Source: CALREA01 sp041674865
GTDB lineage: Bacteria > Patescibacteriota > Gracilibacteria > UBA1369 > UBA12463
DNA length: 64,000 bases
NCBI GenBank assembly: GCA_041674865.1
Contig: JBAYUX010000001.1
Location: forward strand, 37,167 to 101,166
Direction: 5' to 3'
Shown here: positions 1 through 8,090 of the stretch, one piece after another
How positions within the stretch are numbered: position 1 is the stretch's first letter
Layout of the letters: each line of letters begins with the position of its first letter
The notes under the pieces: model-generated
Databases searched by the model: none
What the model saw: the letters and a program-made list of their open reading frames with translations, nothing else
What the model was told of the DNA's origin: nothing
Position numbers and translations under genes: made by a program

Positions 1-359
1 GCTTTTGGTTTGGCATAACCAACAATATCAAGTGAATGGTCGCTCGTGATAGCATCCTTACCGCTATCGTAAGAAATCACGTAGGTAAGTGCAGGTGTGG
101 TTGCCTTTGTATCTAGAGCCCAGTTAAGCGAAAATTTCGCACTATTAGTCGCAAGATCTGTGACAAACGATCCCTTGAAAAGCTGTCCGCCGAAGAGTGC
201 GGCAATCACGCCGACGACCACAACAGCAACGACAGCAAGAATAATCCAGACGCGTTTTCCGGAGTCACTCGATGATTCAGTCGACATTGGGAGCGGTTGG
301 TTGACGTCAGAAGCTGACGCAGGCACACCCGTTGCCGGAGTTGGATTCATATTTTCCAT
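1..359 (-). CDS. Membrane-anchored hypothetical protein (3' end cut by window)
   Basis: Open frame from an ATG at 359 to the window edge with no stop, so at least 119 residues. The N-terminus (residues 1-33) is Pro/Ser/Thr-rich. A single hydrophobic segment follows at about residues 36-56 (VWIILAVVAVVVVGVIAALF), preceded by KR. The visible remainder looks extracytoplasmic and has no recognisable domain. It lies 115 bases downstream of pilC on the same strand, so it may be part of the pilus operon or a separate surface protein. I do not recognise the family. Confidence 0.6.
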   Translation of the reverse strand, partial: MENMNPTPATGVPASASDVNQPLPMSTESSSDSGKRVWIILAVVAVVVVGVIAALFGGQLFKGSFVTDLATNSAKFSLNWALDTKATTPALTYVISYDSGKDAITSDHSLDIVGYAKPK

Positions 360-474
360 GTTTTTTTGTTTTAAATATATAGTTAGGAAATCTCACTATT
401 ATACCACAAAAGATGGGGAGTTGGCAAGACCCGAGAATGAGGCTTAGGATAGGGGTATTTATCGAGCCATAGCT

Positions 475-1788
475 TTACACCCCGCTCGATCCAATATTAG
501 AAAGGTCCATAATCGGTAACATGATCGCAGCGACCATACCACCAACGACGATACCAATCGCGATAATCAAAATTGGTTCGAAGGCCTTTGTGAGACCCTT
601 CACCATCGCATCGACTTCATCATCATAGAGGGCGGCAATTTTTTCAGTAACGAGATCCAAGTGAGCGGTCTGTTCACCAATCTCCATCATGTTAATCAAA
701 ACAACCGGAAACAAGAATGGGTCATTCAACGTTTCAGCAAGCGGAATACCTTGTTCCACATCTTGCGCAGCAACCAATAATTTCTGTCGGTAGACTTCAT
801 TGCTAATCGCATTCGCAATGATTTTCAAAGACTGAACAACCGGCACGCCACTTCCAAGTAAATCGCTCAAGAGTCGTGAAAATCGAGCGAGTAACGACTT
901 CATAATAAGCTTACCAAACATCGGAAGATGTAACATAAACATATCCCTCTGATACTTTCCAACAACGGTTTTTTTCCAAGCGCTGATACCCAAGAAAATT
1001 CCAAGACCACTTCCGAGCATAAGAATCCAGTACGCCTGGAAGAAAGCACTTACCGCGAGAAGAATCTGTGTCGGCATAGGAAGCTCTTTGCCAGTTTGCG
1101 TAAAGAAGTCCGTCATCTTTGGAACAACGACGATCATCATAACGAAAACAACAGCGATCAATAAACAAACGATTACCGCCGGATAAATCATCGCGCCGAG
1201 GACTTTTGCCTGTATGGATGCGCTTTTTTCGAGACGGTCGGCAAGACCAGAGAGAATATTATTGAGCTGACCTGTCGCTTCACCAGACTTGGACATACCA
1301 ATTTCTGACTCATCAAAAACATCGCCATACTGAGCCATCGCATCTGACAAACTCTTACCCTGTTCGATTTTTTGAGCAATTTCTGAAACGATCTTGCTGA
1401 GTTTCTGGTTATCGGACGTCTGAGCAGAGAGCGTCTCAAGTGACTTCACAAGCGGAACACCCGCATTGAGCATCACCGCGAGTAAACGGAAGAATGTTGC
1501 CTTGTCTTTGACCGTGATAGACGAGTGTGAAATAAGCCAATCATTGATTCGATAAAAGAAGTCGACAATCGGATTTCCGCTCATCTTTCCGTAGCGAAGT
1601 CGTTCCTGCTCGATGAGTTTTTTGACCATCGAAACCTCCGCGATATCAATCGTGAGAGACTGTGTTCCGTCAGCAGCGATAGGCGCAGCAGCATTGCCGT
1701 TTTGAACAGCATTGTTTGCAGGACTCTTGATTTTGAACGAGTCACCACCGCCATCTAACGAAAATGGTTGCTGCATATTATTAGACAT
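475..1788 (-). CDS. pilC: Type IV pilus inner-membrane platform protein PilC (GspF family)
   Basis: This 437-residue polytopic protein forms the inner-membrane platform on which the pilus ATPase acts. Two T2SSF repeats are visible: residues ~98-150 (FFRLLAVMLNAGVPLVKSLE) and ~305-355 (RFSRLLSDLLGSGVPVVQSL). Each is followed by long hydrophobic segments, ending near residue 425 with GGMVAAIMLPIMDL, a typical family C-terminus. The first ~85 residues are a polar extension. The start ATG overlaps the last 8 bases of the upstream ATPase gene, which implies translational coupling. Length and layout are normal for PilC. Confidence 0.93.
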   Translation of the reverse strand: MSNNMQQPFSLDGGGDSFKIKSPANNAVQNGNAAAPIAADGTQSLTIDIAEVSMVKKLIEQERLRYGKMSGNPIVDFFYRINDWLISHSSITVKDKATFFRLLAVMLNAGVPLVKSLETLSAQTSDNQKLSKIVSEIAQKIEQGKSLSDAMAQYGDVFDESEIGMSKSGEATGQLNNILSGLADRLEKSASIQAKVLGAMIYPAVIVCLLIAVVFVMMIVVVPKMTDFFTQTGKELPMPTQILLAVSAFFQAYWILMLGSGLGIFLGISAWKKTVVGKYQRDMFMLHLPMFGKLIMKSLLARFSRLLSDLLGSGVPVVQSLKIIANAISNEVYRQKLLVAAQDVEQGIPLAETLNDPFLFPVVLINMMEIGEQTAHLDLVTEKIAALYDDEVDAMVKGLTKAFEPILIIAIGIVVGGMVAAIMLPIMDLSNIGSSGV

Positions 1789-3046
1789 ATTCTTCTACTT
1801 TACGGGCTACGCTATAAACTTCCTCCAAAGAGCTAATACCAGAAAGTGCCTTCACTAAGCCATCTTGTTCGAGCGTAATCATACCCGACTTAATAGCTAC
1901 TTTTTCAATATCAATCGCTGATGTATTTTCAAGAATCATTTTTCGTAAGACATTATTCATTCGTAATACTTCATAAATCGCCGTTCGTCCGAAGTAGCCA
2001 ATGTTGTTACACTGATCACATCCCTTTGGAACGTAGAACTGTTTCGTAACAAACATCTGCTTATCAAGTTCAGGATATTTTAATTCAATACCAACAAGTG
2101 CCTTGTCGATCTGGGCTTGTAGCTGCGGATCAACCGCCTCTGTCGCAGGTTGACGACATGCCGTACATAACTTTCGAACGAGACGCTGAGCGATGATAAC
2201 CTCAATAGTAGATGCCACCAAAAATGACGGCACATCCATATTTTCAATACGAGTGAGTGTTTCAACCGCGCTATTCGTATGTACCGTACTCAAAACCAAG
2301 TGACCCGTAAGTGAAGCCTCGATCGCAATATCAACTGTTTCTCGATCACGAATTTCTCCGACCATGATAATGTCCGGATCCTGACGAAGTGCAGCGCGCA
2401 TACCCGTTGCAAAGTTATACTCAATCTCGTGATGTACCTGACTTTGGCTCAATCCATCCATCTGGATTTCAACTGGATCTTCAATGGTAAGAATATTCAC
2501 ATCGACCGTATTGAGCTTGTTTAAGCAGCAATACAGTGTTGTCGTTTTACCAGAACCCGTAGGACCAGTATTAAGAATAATGCCGTTTGGAGAGTCGAGA
2601 CCTTCCATCAAATAGGTATAATTATTTCCCTGAAGACCGATCTCATTTACCGCAGGAATTTTTCGTGACTTATCCTGAATACGCATAACGATCTTTTCTC
2701 CGTTCACGGTAGGAAATGTAGAGACACGAAGATCGAGATCTCGGTTGTCCTTCGACGTAACCGAACATCGTCCATCTTGTGGAATTCGCTGCTCATCAAT
2801 CTTCAAGTTCGACATGATCTTGATACGAGAAACGACAGCTGGATGAATATTAGAAGGATATTCAACAATTTCTTGCAAGACACCATCAACACGATAACGA
2901 ATACGAACACGTGTTTCTTCAGGCTCAACGTGAATATCACTGGATCGCATATCAAGCGCCAAACTAATCATCATCAAAGCCAGCTGGGGAATGTTCCCAG
3001 ATAAAATCGAGTCCTTGAGTTGTTGGAATTTAGCGTTATCAATCAT
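1781..3046 (-). CDS. pilB: Type IV pilus assembly ATPase, PilB/GspE type, short form
   Basis: Hexameric secretion ATPase of 421 residues. Walker A is GPTGSGKT (161-168), Walker B/Asp box DPDIIMVGEIRD (~223-234) and the His box LVLSTVHTNS (~250-259). A four-Cys zinc element, CTAC (294-297) and CDQC (343-346), is characteristic of the PilB/GspE extension ATPases and absent from PilT. The usual PilB N-terminal domain (MshEN/N1, ~150 residues) is missing, and only the N2-like part (SSDIHVEP) precedes the core. No in-frame start exists further upstream because of a nearby stop. pilC follows with an 8-base overlap. A PilT-like role is possible but less likely given the cysteines. Confidence 0.9.
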   Translation of the reverse strand: MIDNAKFQQLKDSILSGNIPQLALMMISLALDMRSSDIHVEPEETRVRIRYRVDGVLQEIVEYPSNIHPAVVSRIKIMSNLKIDEQRIPQDGRCSVTSKDNRDLDLRVSTFPTVNGEKIVMRIQDKSRKIPAVNEIGLQGNNYTYLMEGLDSPNGIILNTGPTGSGKTTTLYCCLNKLNTVDVNILTIEDPVEIQMDGLSQSQVHHEIEYNFATGMRAALRQDPDIIMVGEIRDRETVDIAIEASLTGHLVLSTVHTNSAVETLTRIENMDVPSFLVASTIEVIIAQRLVRKLCTACRQPATEAVDPQLQAQIDKALVGIELKYPELDKQMFVTKQFYVPKGCDQCNNIGYFGRTAIYEVLRMNNVLRKMILENTSAIDIEKVAIKSGMITLEQDGLVKALSGISSLEEVYSVARKVEEYV

Positions 3047-3065
3047 CCTCTCAGTCGATCAAGAA

Positions 3066-3719
3066 TTATTTTTTTGTTTTCTGGAAGTAGGCGCTCAAAT
3101 TGGCACGGAACTGAATCGTGCTCTTGGCTGAGCCAGTATCGTCACTATTGAAATTGAGCTGAATTGACTTGAGATCGAGAAGTCGGAGTTTCTTGGAAAG
3201 CGTTCCAGAACTCTGAACAAATCGAAGGAAGTCGTAAAAACCGTTTTCTGATGCGGTAATATTCATGCTAATTGGAAGAATATCGTACTTAGCGGAAGCA
3301 TCTGACGTTGGGGATCCATACTGAATATCAGTGACAACCACAGGATCATTTCCCTTCTTCTTATTATAGCTGAAGAAGTAGTCATCGAACTCCTTGGTAA
3401 GAGAGGTGTAATCTTCCTCAAGAGGGAAGACGCTCGCGAGCTCCTTATTCATAGAAGCATCAGTATCCTTATAAAGGGCCTGGGCCGCAGTATATGCGTC
3501 AGCTTCTTTTTTATTATCCTTTTCAAGCTGACTAACGAAAGCATCACTCTGGGCAACAACGGTATTCTTATCAGAGTATTCGAGGTATTTTTCAATGCCA
3601 TAATACGCAACACCCAAGGCAACAAAGACAAGGAGAATCGCATAAAGCTTTACGCTTCGGCTAATATAATGTTGTCGAATGAATGCTGGTGAGCCTAATT
3701 CTTGTGGAAGTGCGTCCAT
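3066..3719 (-). CDS. PilO-like pilus alignment protein
   Basis: A 217-residue bitopic protein. A short cytoplasmic N-terminus is followed by one transmembrane helix at ~25-43 (LYAILLVFVALGVAYYGI). Next comes an alpha-helical, coiled-coil-prone stretch rich in Lys/Asp/Ala (~50-95) and a C-terminal mixed alpha/beta part. This is the architecture of PilO, which with PilN links the platform to the outer envelope. Primary-sequence similarity is weak, so the name rests mainly on architecture and on its place between the PilN-like gene (13 bases upstream) and the ATPase gene (19 bases downstream). Confidence 0.6.
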   Translation of the reverse strand: MDALPQELGSPAFIRQHYISRSVKLYAILLVFVALGVAYYGIEKYLEYSDKNTVVAQSDAFVSQLEKDNKKEADAYTAAQALYKDTDASMNKELASVFPLEEDYTSLTKEFDDYFFSYNKKKGNDPVVVTDIQYGSPTSDASAKYDILPISMNITASENGFYDFLRFVQSSGTLSKKLRLLDLKSIQLNFNSDDTGSAKSTIQFRANLSAYFQKTKK

Positions 3720-3732
3720 GAGAAAAGTGTAA

Positions 3733-5433
3733 TTACGGTGTAGTAGAAGGTTCTGTAGGTGCAGGAGCTGGTGTAGACGTGTCTGTCGGAGCCGCTGGTT
3801 CAGGTGAAGGAGTTACTGCAGGCGCAGGTTCTGTGGCTGGCTCAGGAGTGGCAGGTGTTGCCGGTACATCCGGTACATCTGGTGTAACATCAGGAGCCTT
3901 AGGAGCCGAGAAGACATTTGAAAGGCTACCGAGATTAACGGCAGTATCTCGAGAGTCACGATCATCTTCTTTCTGGAGAGAGAGATCGATTTTGAAGTTA
4001 CCTTCGAAACCATCCTTATCTGAAGTGAAGCTCTTTGAGAACGTTCGCATTTCTACATCTTTGAATTTAGATGAACCCTCAAGAATATCGATAAGATCGG
4101 CGACAATAGTAAAGTTCACGCCATCAAAGTCCTTAACATTACCACTAATAGTGATACGTCCGGTGTCTCCGTTGAAGTCAAAGCCAGTATATTGAATACC
4201 TCCAACATCCTTATAAAGCTTTGTTTTGAATCGACCCTTATCAATAGATGTCGTTTTGTCGTAAATTTCCGTAATAATGGAATACCAAGGAATACGATGA
4301 TCCTTAATATGGAAGATGAATGCGAGACGTTGATTGTAATGATTACTCATTTGAAGAATGAATGCGCGAAGGTCGGCATGTGACATCTTGCTCAAGTCCG
4401 TAGATGTGAGTGCAAGAAGGGCATTGTTACCAACGATCATCTTCATTTCATTGAGATCGCGAACCTCATCTGGGTTTGCGCCAGTCTTTTGAGTGTCGAT
4501 ATACTGCTTGAGTGAGTCCTGGAACTCCTGAGTAGCAAGTTTCTTTTCTTCTTCTGCGGCTGCAGCAGGATCAAGAGTTTCGCGGTTAGCAACAGGGTCG
4601 ACTTCATGATAAAGAGGAACGATAATACTCTTTGAAAGTTTTTCTCGTGCATCGTCAAACGGTTTTGTGAGATCAGTTTTTGCAGTATCGAGATCAGAAA
4701 GAAGTTCTGACTTTTGTGGATTGTCCGCTGGCGTTGACTTCCAAGCGTCATATTTCTGAAGATACTCATTTGCCTGATAAAAGAACTGATCGAGATCTTT
4801 TTTTGCAATTCGATATCGGTAGAAGTTGACCTGAGTTTGCATACTTCTGAGCTGATCGTTCGTTGTTGAAAGCCGTTTTCCGACATTATCACTGCCGAAC
4901 AGGTTGAAGTTTGGATCGAGCTGCGCGTAGAAGTAGAGGAACAAGAAGAATCCAAGAGTAACGAAACATGCGAGTGCAATTTTCACACCAGAGAGCTGTC
5001 GCTTGAGGTGATATTCACGATCGATAAAGAGACTCGTATCGATTTTTGGAAGTTCTCCGAGAATAGATTTTTTCTTTTCAACATTTTCTTCTTCGCTCTT
5101 GATCAAGCTCTGGAACATGAGATCGTTTCCCTTTTCGCCTTTGTTTGCCGCAAAGAGGTTTTTGAGGAATGGATCGTCGGATGAAGCCGTGCTAGCAGGC
5201 ACAGAAGTTGAAGTAGTTGCCGTGGCGGCCACTGGCTTTGTCGCTGCTGCTGTCGCTGAAGTTGCTGTTGTTGCAGATTTTGACATCGCAGTAGTGCCCA
5301 TGCTTCCTTCACCAAGCGGAGCTTTTGAGTCCGTAAGATGCGGCGTAATAATTTCTATTCCAGCAGCACTCGTCGGACCGGCGAGGAAGTGGAAGAGTCG
5401 TTCTTCTGAAATGAAATCGAAAATCTTGTCCAT
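3733..5433 (-). CDS. Large PilN-like pilus assembly membrane protein with Pro/Ala/Thr-rich tail
   Basis: First gene of the pilus operon, 566 residues. Residues 1-145 are cytoplasmic and contain an Ala/Thr/Ser-rich linker (~48-88). One transmembrane helix lies at ~150-170 (FVTLGFFLFLYFYAQLD), followed by a coiled-coil-prone region (~180-330). A compact domain at ~370-480 contains IPWYSIITEI and ITISGNVKDFDGV, which resembles the ferredoxin-like periplasmic part of PilN. The last ~60 residues are almost only Pro, Ala, Thr and Ser. Much longer than usual PilN (~200 residues), so it may be a fusion or lineage-specific version. Assignment rests on context and architecture. Confidence 0.55.
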   Translation of the reverse strand: MDKIFDFISEERLFHFLAGPTSAAGIEIITPHLTDSKAPLGEGSMGTTAMSKSATTATSATAAATKPVAATATTSTSVPASTASSDDPFLKNLFAANKGEKGNDLMFQSLIKSEEENVEKKKSILGELPKIDTSLFIDREYHLKRQLSGVKIALACFVTLGFFLFLYFYAQLDPNFNLFGSDNVGKRLSTTNDQLRSMQTQVNFYRYRIAKKDLDQFFYQANEYLQKYDAWKSTPADNPQKSELLSDLDTAKTDLTKPFDDAREKLSKSIIVPLYHEVDPVANRETLDPAAAAEEEKKLATQEFQDSLKQYIDTQKTGANPDEVRDLNEMKMIVGNNALLALTSTDLSKMSHADLRAFILQMSNHYNQRLAFIFHIKDHRIPWYSIITEIYDKTTSIDKGRFKTKLYKDVGGIQYTGFDFNGDTGRITISGNVKDFDGVNFTIVADLIDILEGSSKFKDVEMRTFSKSFTSDKDGFEGNFKIDLSLQKEDDRDSRDTAVNLGSLSNVFSAPKAPDVTPDVPDVPATPATPEPATEPAPAVTPSPEPAAPTDTSTPAPAPTEPSTTP

Positions 5434-5522
5434 GATGATTGTGTTTTGGTTTTGATTTTTTGTTGGCTCGTTTTTTGAAAGATCCCATTGGGGTCAACTC
5501 GAGCATCAAATTAAATCTACTC

Positions 5523-5551
5523 ATTGTATCAAAAAATAGCCGGATTGTAAA
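5523..5551 (-). promoter_or_regulatory. Sigma70-like promoter for the pilus operon
   Basis: Read on the minus strand: TTTACA (5551-5546), a 17-base spacer, and TACAAT (5528-5523). Transcription would start near 5516 and give a leader of about 80 bases before the ATG at 5433. Confidence 0.55.
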
Positions 5552-5611
5552 TAGCTTTGAGTGAGGTCTGACAGAGTGACTGAGCGGCTCGAACCAGCTT
5601 TATTGCAAGAT

Positions 5612-5627
5612 TTTAAAAGTATTGTAT
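5612..5627 (+). repeat. 16-bp direct repeat, copy 1
   Basis: TTTAAAAGTATTGTAT occurs here and again, identically, at 5764-5779. The two copies flank a promoter and a 24-bp palindrome between the pilus operon and lipA. The rest of this 470-base gap (5434-5907) shows no gene. Confidence 0.75.
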
Positions 5628-5707
5628 GAAGTGAATTTCTGTCCGGGCAGAGTGAAGCTGAAGATCCCTTAGCAAGAAGTTCAGCTTTAAAAAATCAAAA
5701 TGAATAC

Positions 5708-5760
5708 TTGACTTTTATAAAAAATCTGACATATTCGGAAATTTCGGCGCCGAAATTTCC
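5708..5760 (+). promoter_or_regulatory. Candidate promoter with perfect 24-bp palindromic operator
   Basis: TTGACT at 5708-5713 is followed after about 16-17 bases by an AT-rich -10-like ATATT at 5731-5735. Directly after it, 5737-5760 is a perfect 24-bp palindrome with half-site GGAAATTTCGGC. Its position over the expected transcription start is that of a repressor operator. It lacks a T-run on either side and so is not a typical terminator. The likely target is lipA and possibly the PDH genes. The -10 match is weak. Confidence 0.5.
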
Positions 5761-5763
5761 AGC

Positions 5764-5779
5764 TTTAAAAGTATTGTAT
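5764..5779 (+). repeat. 16-bp direct repeat, copy 2
   Basis: Identical to 5612-5627 and placed 3 bases after the 24-bp palindrome. It could be a second binding site for a regulator of this divergent region. Confidence 0.75.
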
Positions 5780-5907
5780 TTTCAATAAAAGTATAACAAG
5801 GAAACATATATAAAAAAGTCAACATTCACTACCTTTGCTGCAGTCCTAAAATCCGCTAGGCTTGAGCTCTAAGCAAATTCCATGAAGCGCCAAGACGGGT
5901 TCAAATT

Positions 5908-6876
5908 ATGAGCAAATCAGCTTTACGTACAGGGCTCGTGCAGCAAGAGCAAGTGACAGTAGATCGCTCACAGCGAACCAAACGCCCATCCCTTCCCGAG
6001 TGGTTCAAAATCCGCCCGCCAACAACGAGTGCATTCACACGAATCAAAGGCGAACTTGCCACAACCGGCCTCAAAACCGTGTGCGAGGAGGCGCACTGCC
6101 CAAATCTCTCCGAGTGTTGGAGTGGTGGAACGGCGACGTACATGTTGCTCGGCGATACGTGTACGCGCGGTTGTCAGTTTTGTGCGGTGAAGACGGGAAA
6201 TCCACACCAAGAAATCGACGAACTCGAACCATGGAAACTCGCACAGACGATAAAAAAATCAGGACTCGATTATGTCGTGCTCACGATGGTTGCGCGCGAT
6301 GATTTGGAAGATGGTGGAGCAGCACATCTCGCGAAATGCATTCGCGCTATTCATCAAACAACACCGCAGGTATTAGTCGAAATTCTCATCTCAGATTTAC
6401 GCGGAAAAGAGTCGTCACTTGCAATCGTTTTGGAAAGTAGACCAGTCGTTTTGGCGCATAACATAGAGACAATCGACCGACTCACAAAATTCGTTCGTGA
6501 TGGTCGTGCGAGTTACAAACAGACACTTCAGGTACTCGCAAATGCAAAAAAACTCGTCACAGAAAATGCATCGCTCAAAAAAATCTACACCAAATCATCC
6601 ATCATGCTCGGACTTGGCGAGACGGAAGAAGAAGTTATTCAAACCATGAAAGATCTTCGCAGTGTCGGCACTGACATGCTCACGCTCGGTCAGTATCTTC
6701 AGCCATCTTCGAAACACATCGAACTCAAGGAATATGTTCACCCCGATCAGTTCGCTCGTCTCGAAAAAATCGGCCTCGATCTTGGATTTATCTACGTCGC
6801 CTCCGGGCCGCTCGTCAGGAGTTCGTATAAGGCGGGAGAGCTGTTCGTGAAGTCGCAGATTACGCATCAAAGATAA
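5908..6876 (+). CDS. lipA: Lipoyl synthase LipA
   Basis: Radical-SAM enzyme that inserts two sulfurs into octanoyl groups carried on E2/GcvH lipoyl domains. 322 residues. The auxiliary cluster motif CX4CX5C is present (C59, C64, C70), as is the radical-SAM CX3CX2C motif (C85, C89, C92 in CTRGCQFC). The C-terminal RSSY (~304-307) supplies the serine ligand of the auxiliary cluster. Typical blocks such as ARDDLEDGGA and MLGLGETEEEV are clear. It precedes the pyruvate dehydrogenase genes, its obvious client. No Shine-Dalgarno sequence is seen before the ATG. Confidence 0.96.
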   Translation: MSKSALRTGLVQQEQVTVDRSQRTKRPSLPEWFKIRPPTTSAFTRIKGELATTGLKTVCEEAHCPNLSECWSGGTATYMLLGDTCTRGCQFCAVKTGNPHQEIDELEPWKLAQTIKKSGLDYVVLTMVARDDLEDGGAAHLAKCIRAIHQTTPQVLVEILISDLRGKESSLAIVLESRPVVLAHNIETIDRLTKFVRDGRASYKQTLQVLANAKKLVTENASLKKIYTKSSIMLGLGETEEEVIQTMKDLRSVGTDMLTLGQYLQPSSKHIELKEYVHPDQFARLEKIGLDLGFIYVASGPLVRSSYKAGELFVKSQITHQR

Positions 6877-6926
6877 GAAATAATCAAAGCTGAATCAAGG
6901 CTAAAACCTCTGCCCATAAGGATAGA

Positions 6927-6954
6927 TTGCTTTTTATAAAAAATATGTTAGAAT
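6927..6954 (+). promoter_or_regulatory. Sigma70-like promoter
   Basis: TTGCTT (6927-6932), 16-base spacer, TAGAAT (6949-6954). It would give a leader of about 40 bases before the methyltransferase start at 6999. Confidence 0.55.
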
Positions 6955-6998
6955 AGAAGACTTTCAGACACGAAAGTGCGAAAACTGAGAAGTTTCCT

Positions 6999-8003
6999 AT
7001 GATAAATTCGATTGAACACATCGTTACGCAACTATGCGATGAGATGCCTCCGGAGCATGAGCTTGGCCGTACGAAACATCTCGCAAGTCAACTTCATGAA
7101 GAAGTGCGTCGGGCAATTCCTGGAACATTGATGACTATAGGAACACGAACAAAATTTGGATCGCTCGCGCTTGCACCACGAGACGCACTCGCCACGATTA
7201 AGGAATATCGCACCAGGCCGTTTATGCGTGGAATGCTTAAGGCGGTAGAAGAAGCTCGTCGTCGGTTTCCTGGAGAAAAAATAAGAATTCTCTATGCAGG
7301 CACGGGTCCTGCAGCTCCCCTTGTTCTTCCGATTTTGATGCGATATACGCCAGATGAAGTTCAGGTCGATGCAATTGATATTCATAAAAGATCAATAGAT
7401 GCATTGAAATGTTTTAATGACATAAATGGTACGCAGAATTATTATTCTTCATATAGAACGGGAGATGCGATTACGTATCGTCATGTAGGAGAACCGCCAC
7501 ATATTATTGTGAGTGAAACCATGGCAGCAGGACTACTCGTTGAGCCGCAGGCTTACATTACAAGAAATTTAGCACCCCAACTCATCCCGGATGGAATTTT
7601 TGTTCCAGAAGGCATTGATCTTACCCTCTCTCAATTTTTGCCACCACTTCATCACTCAGTCACAAGAATAGGAGACATGCACACTTTCAATGCATCGGAC
7701 TTCATGAAGCCACCACTAAATCCACAAGATACAATGTCAGTACACAGTAGAAGTAGACTTGCAAGTACGGCAAAAAGTTGTGTCGGCATACAGCTCGATA
7801 CGAGAGTGAGGTGTTTTGGAGGAGAGGAGGTATTGCCAATGCAAAGCCTTATTACTCACCCTCACCGTTTTCAGATCGATGTGCCCAATGGTGCTACCAT
7901 TGCGGGAATAGATGTAAGCTATGTTTTAGGATCTGAGCAAGTCCAACTTGCATTGCTGGATGAAGCAGGAGAAGTGCAAAGTAGTGAAAAAATGGAAGTT
8001 TAG
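6999..8003 (+). CDS. PRMT-like class I SAM-dependent methyltransferase
   Basis: 334 residues. The SAM-binding motif I is ILYAGTGPAAPL (97-108), followed by the acidic ribose-binding residue in AIDI (D127) and by an RTGD segment (~153-156). The segment VSETMAAGLLVEP (171-183) carries two glutamates nine residues apart, matching the double-E loop of protein arginine methyltransferases. The next part (LAPQLIPDGIFVPEGIDL) matches the PRMT block after that loop. No THW loop is obvious in the C-terminal beta-barrel-like region. Substrate unknown; it could modify a protein arginine or a small guanidino or amino compound. It lies between lipA and pdhA. Confidence 0.6.
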   Translation: MINSIEHIVTQLCDEMPPEHELGRTKHLASQLHEEVRRAIPGTLMTIGTRTKFGSLALAPRDALATIKEYRTRPFMRGMLKAVEEARRRFPGEKIRILYAGTGPAAPLVLPILMRYTPDEVQVDAIDIHKRSIDALKCFNDINGTQNYYSSYRTGDAITYRHVGEPPHIIVSETMAAGLLVEPQAYITRNLAPQLIPDGIFVPEGIDLTLSQFLPPLHHSVTRIGDMHTFNASDFMKPPLNPQDTMSVHSRSRLASTAKSCVGIQLDTRVRCFGGEEVLPMQSLITHPHRFQIDVPNGATIAGIDVSYVLGSEQVQLALLDEAGEVQSSEKMEV

Positions 8004-8090
8004 ACACCTTGCATCTCCAAAGAGAAACCCGTAACATACCTGCACAAAGGAGCTATTTAAAGCTGATTAAGCTGCTTCAAGTGCAATAGC

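Noticed and set aside
97..447. Plus-strand ORF of 116 codons at the window start
   Set aside because: It lies antisense to a continuous minus-strand frame with a clear membrane anchor, and its own product is low-complexity.
5309..5524. Minus-strand 71-codon ORF overlapping the start of the pilus operon
   Set aside because: It is out of frame with the 566-residue protein, which has the credible domain layout and promoter spacing.
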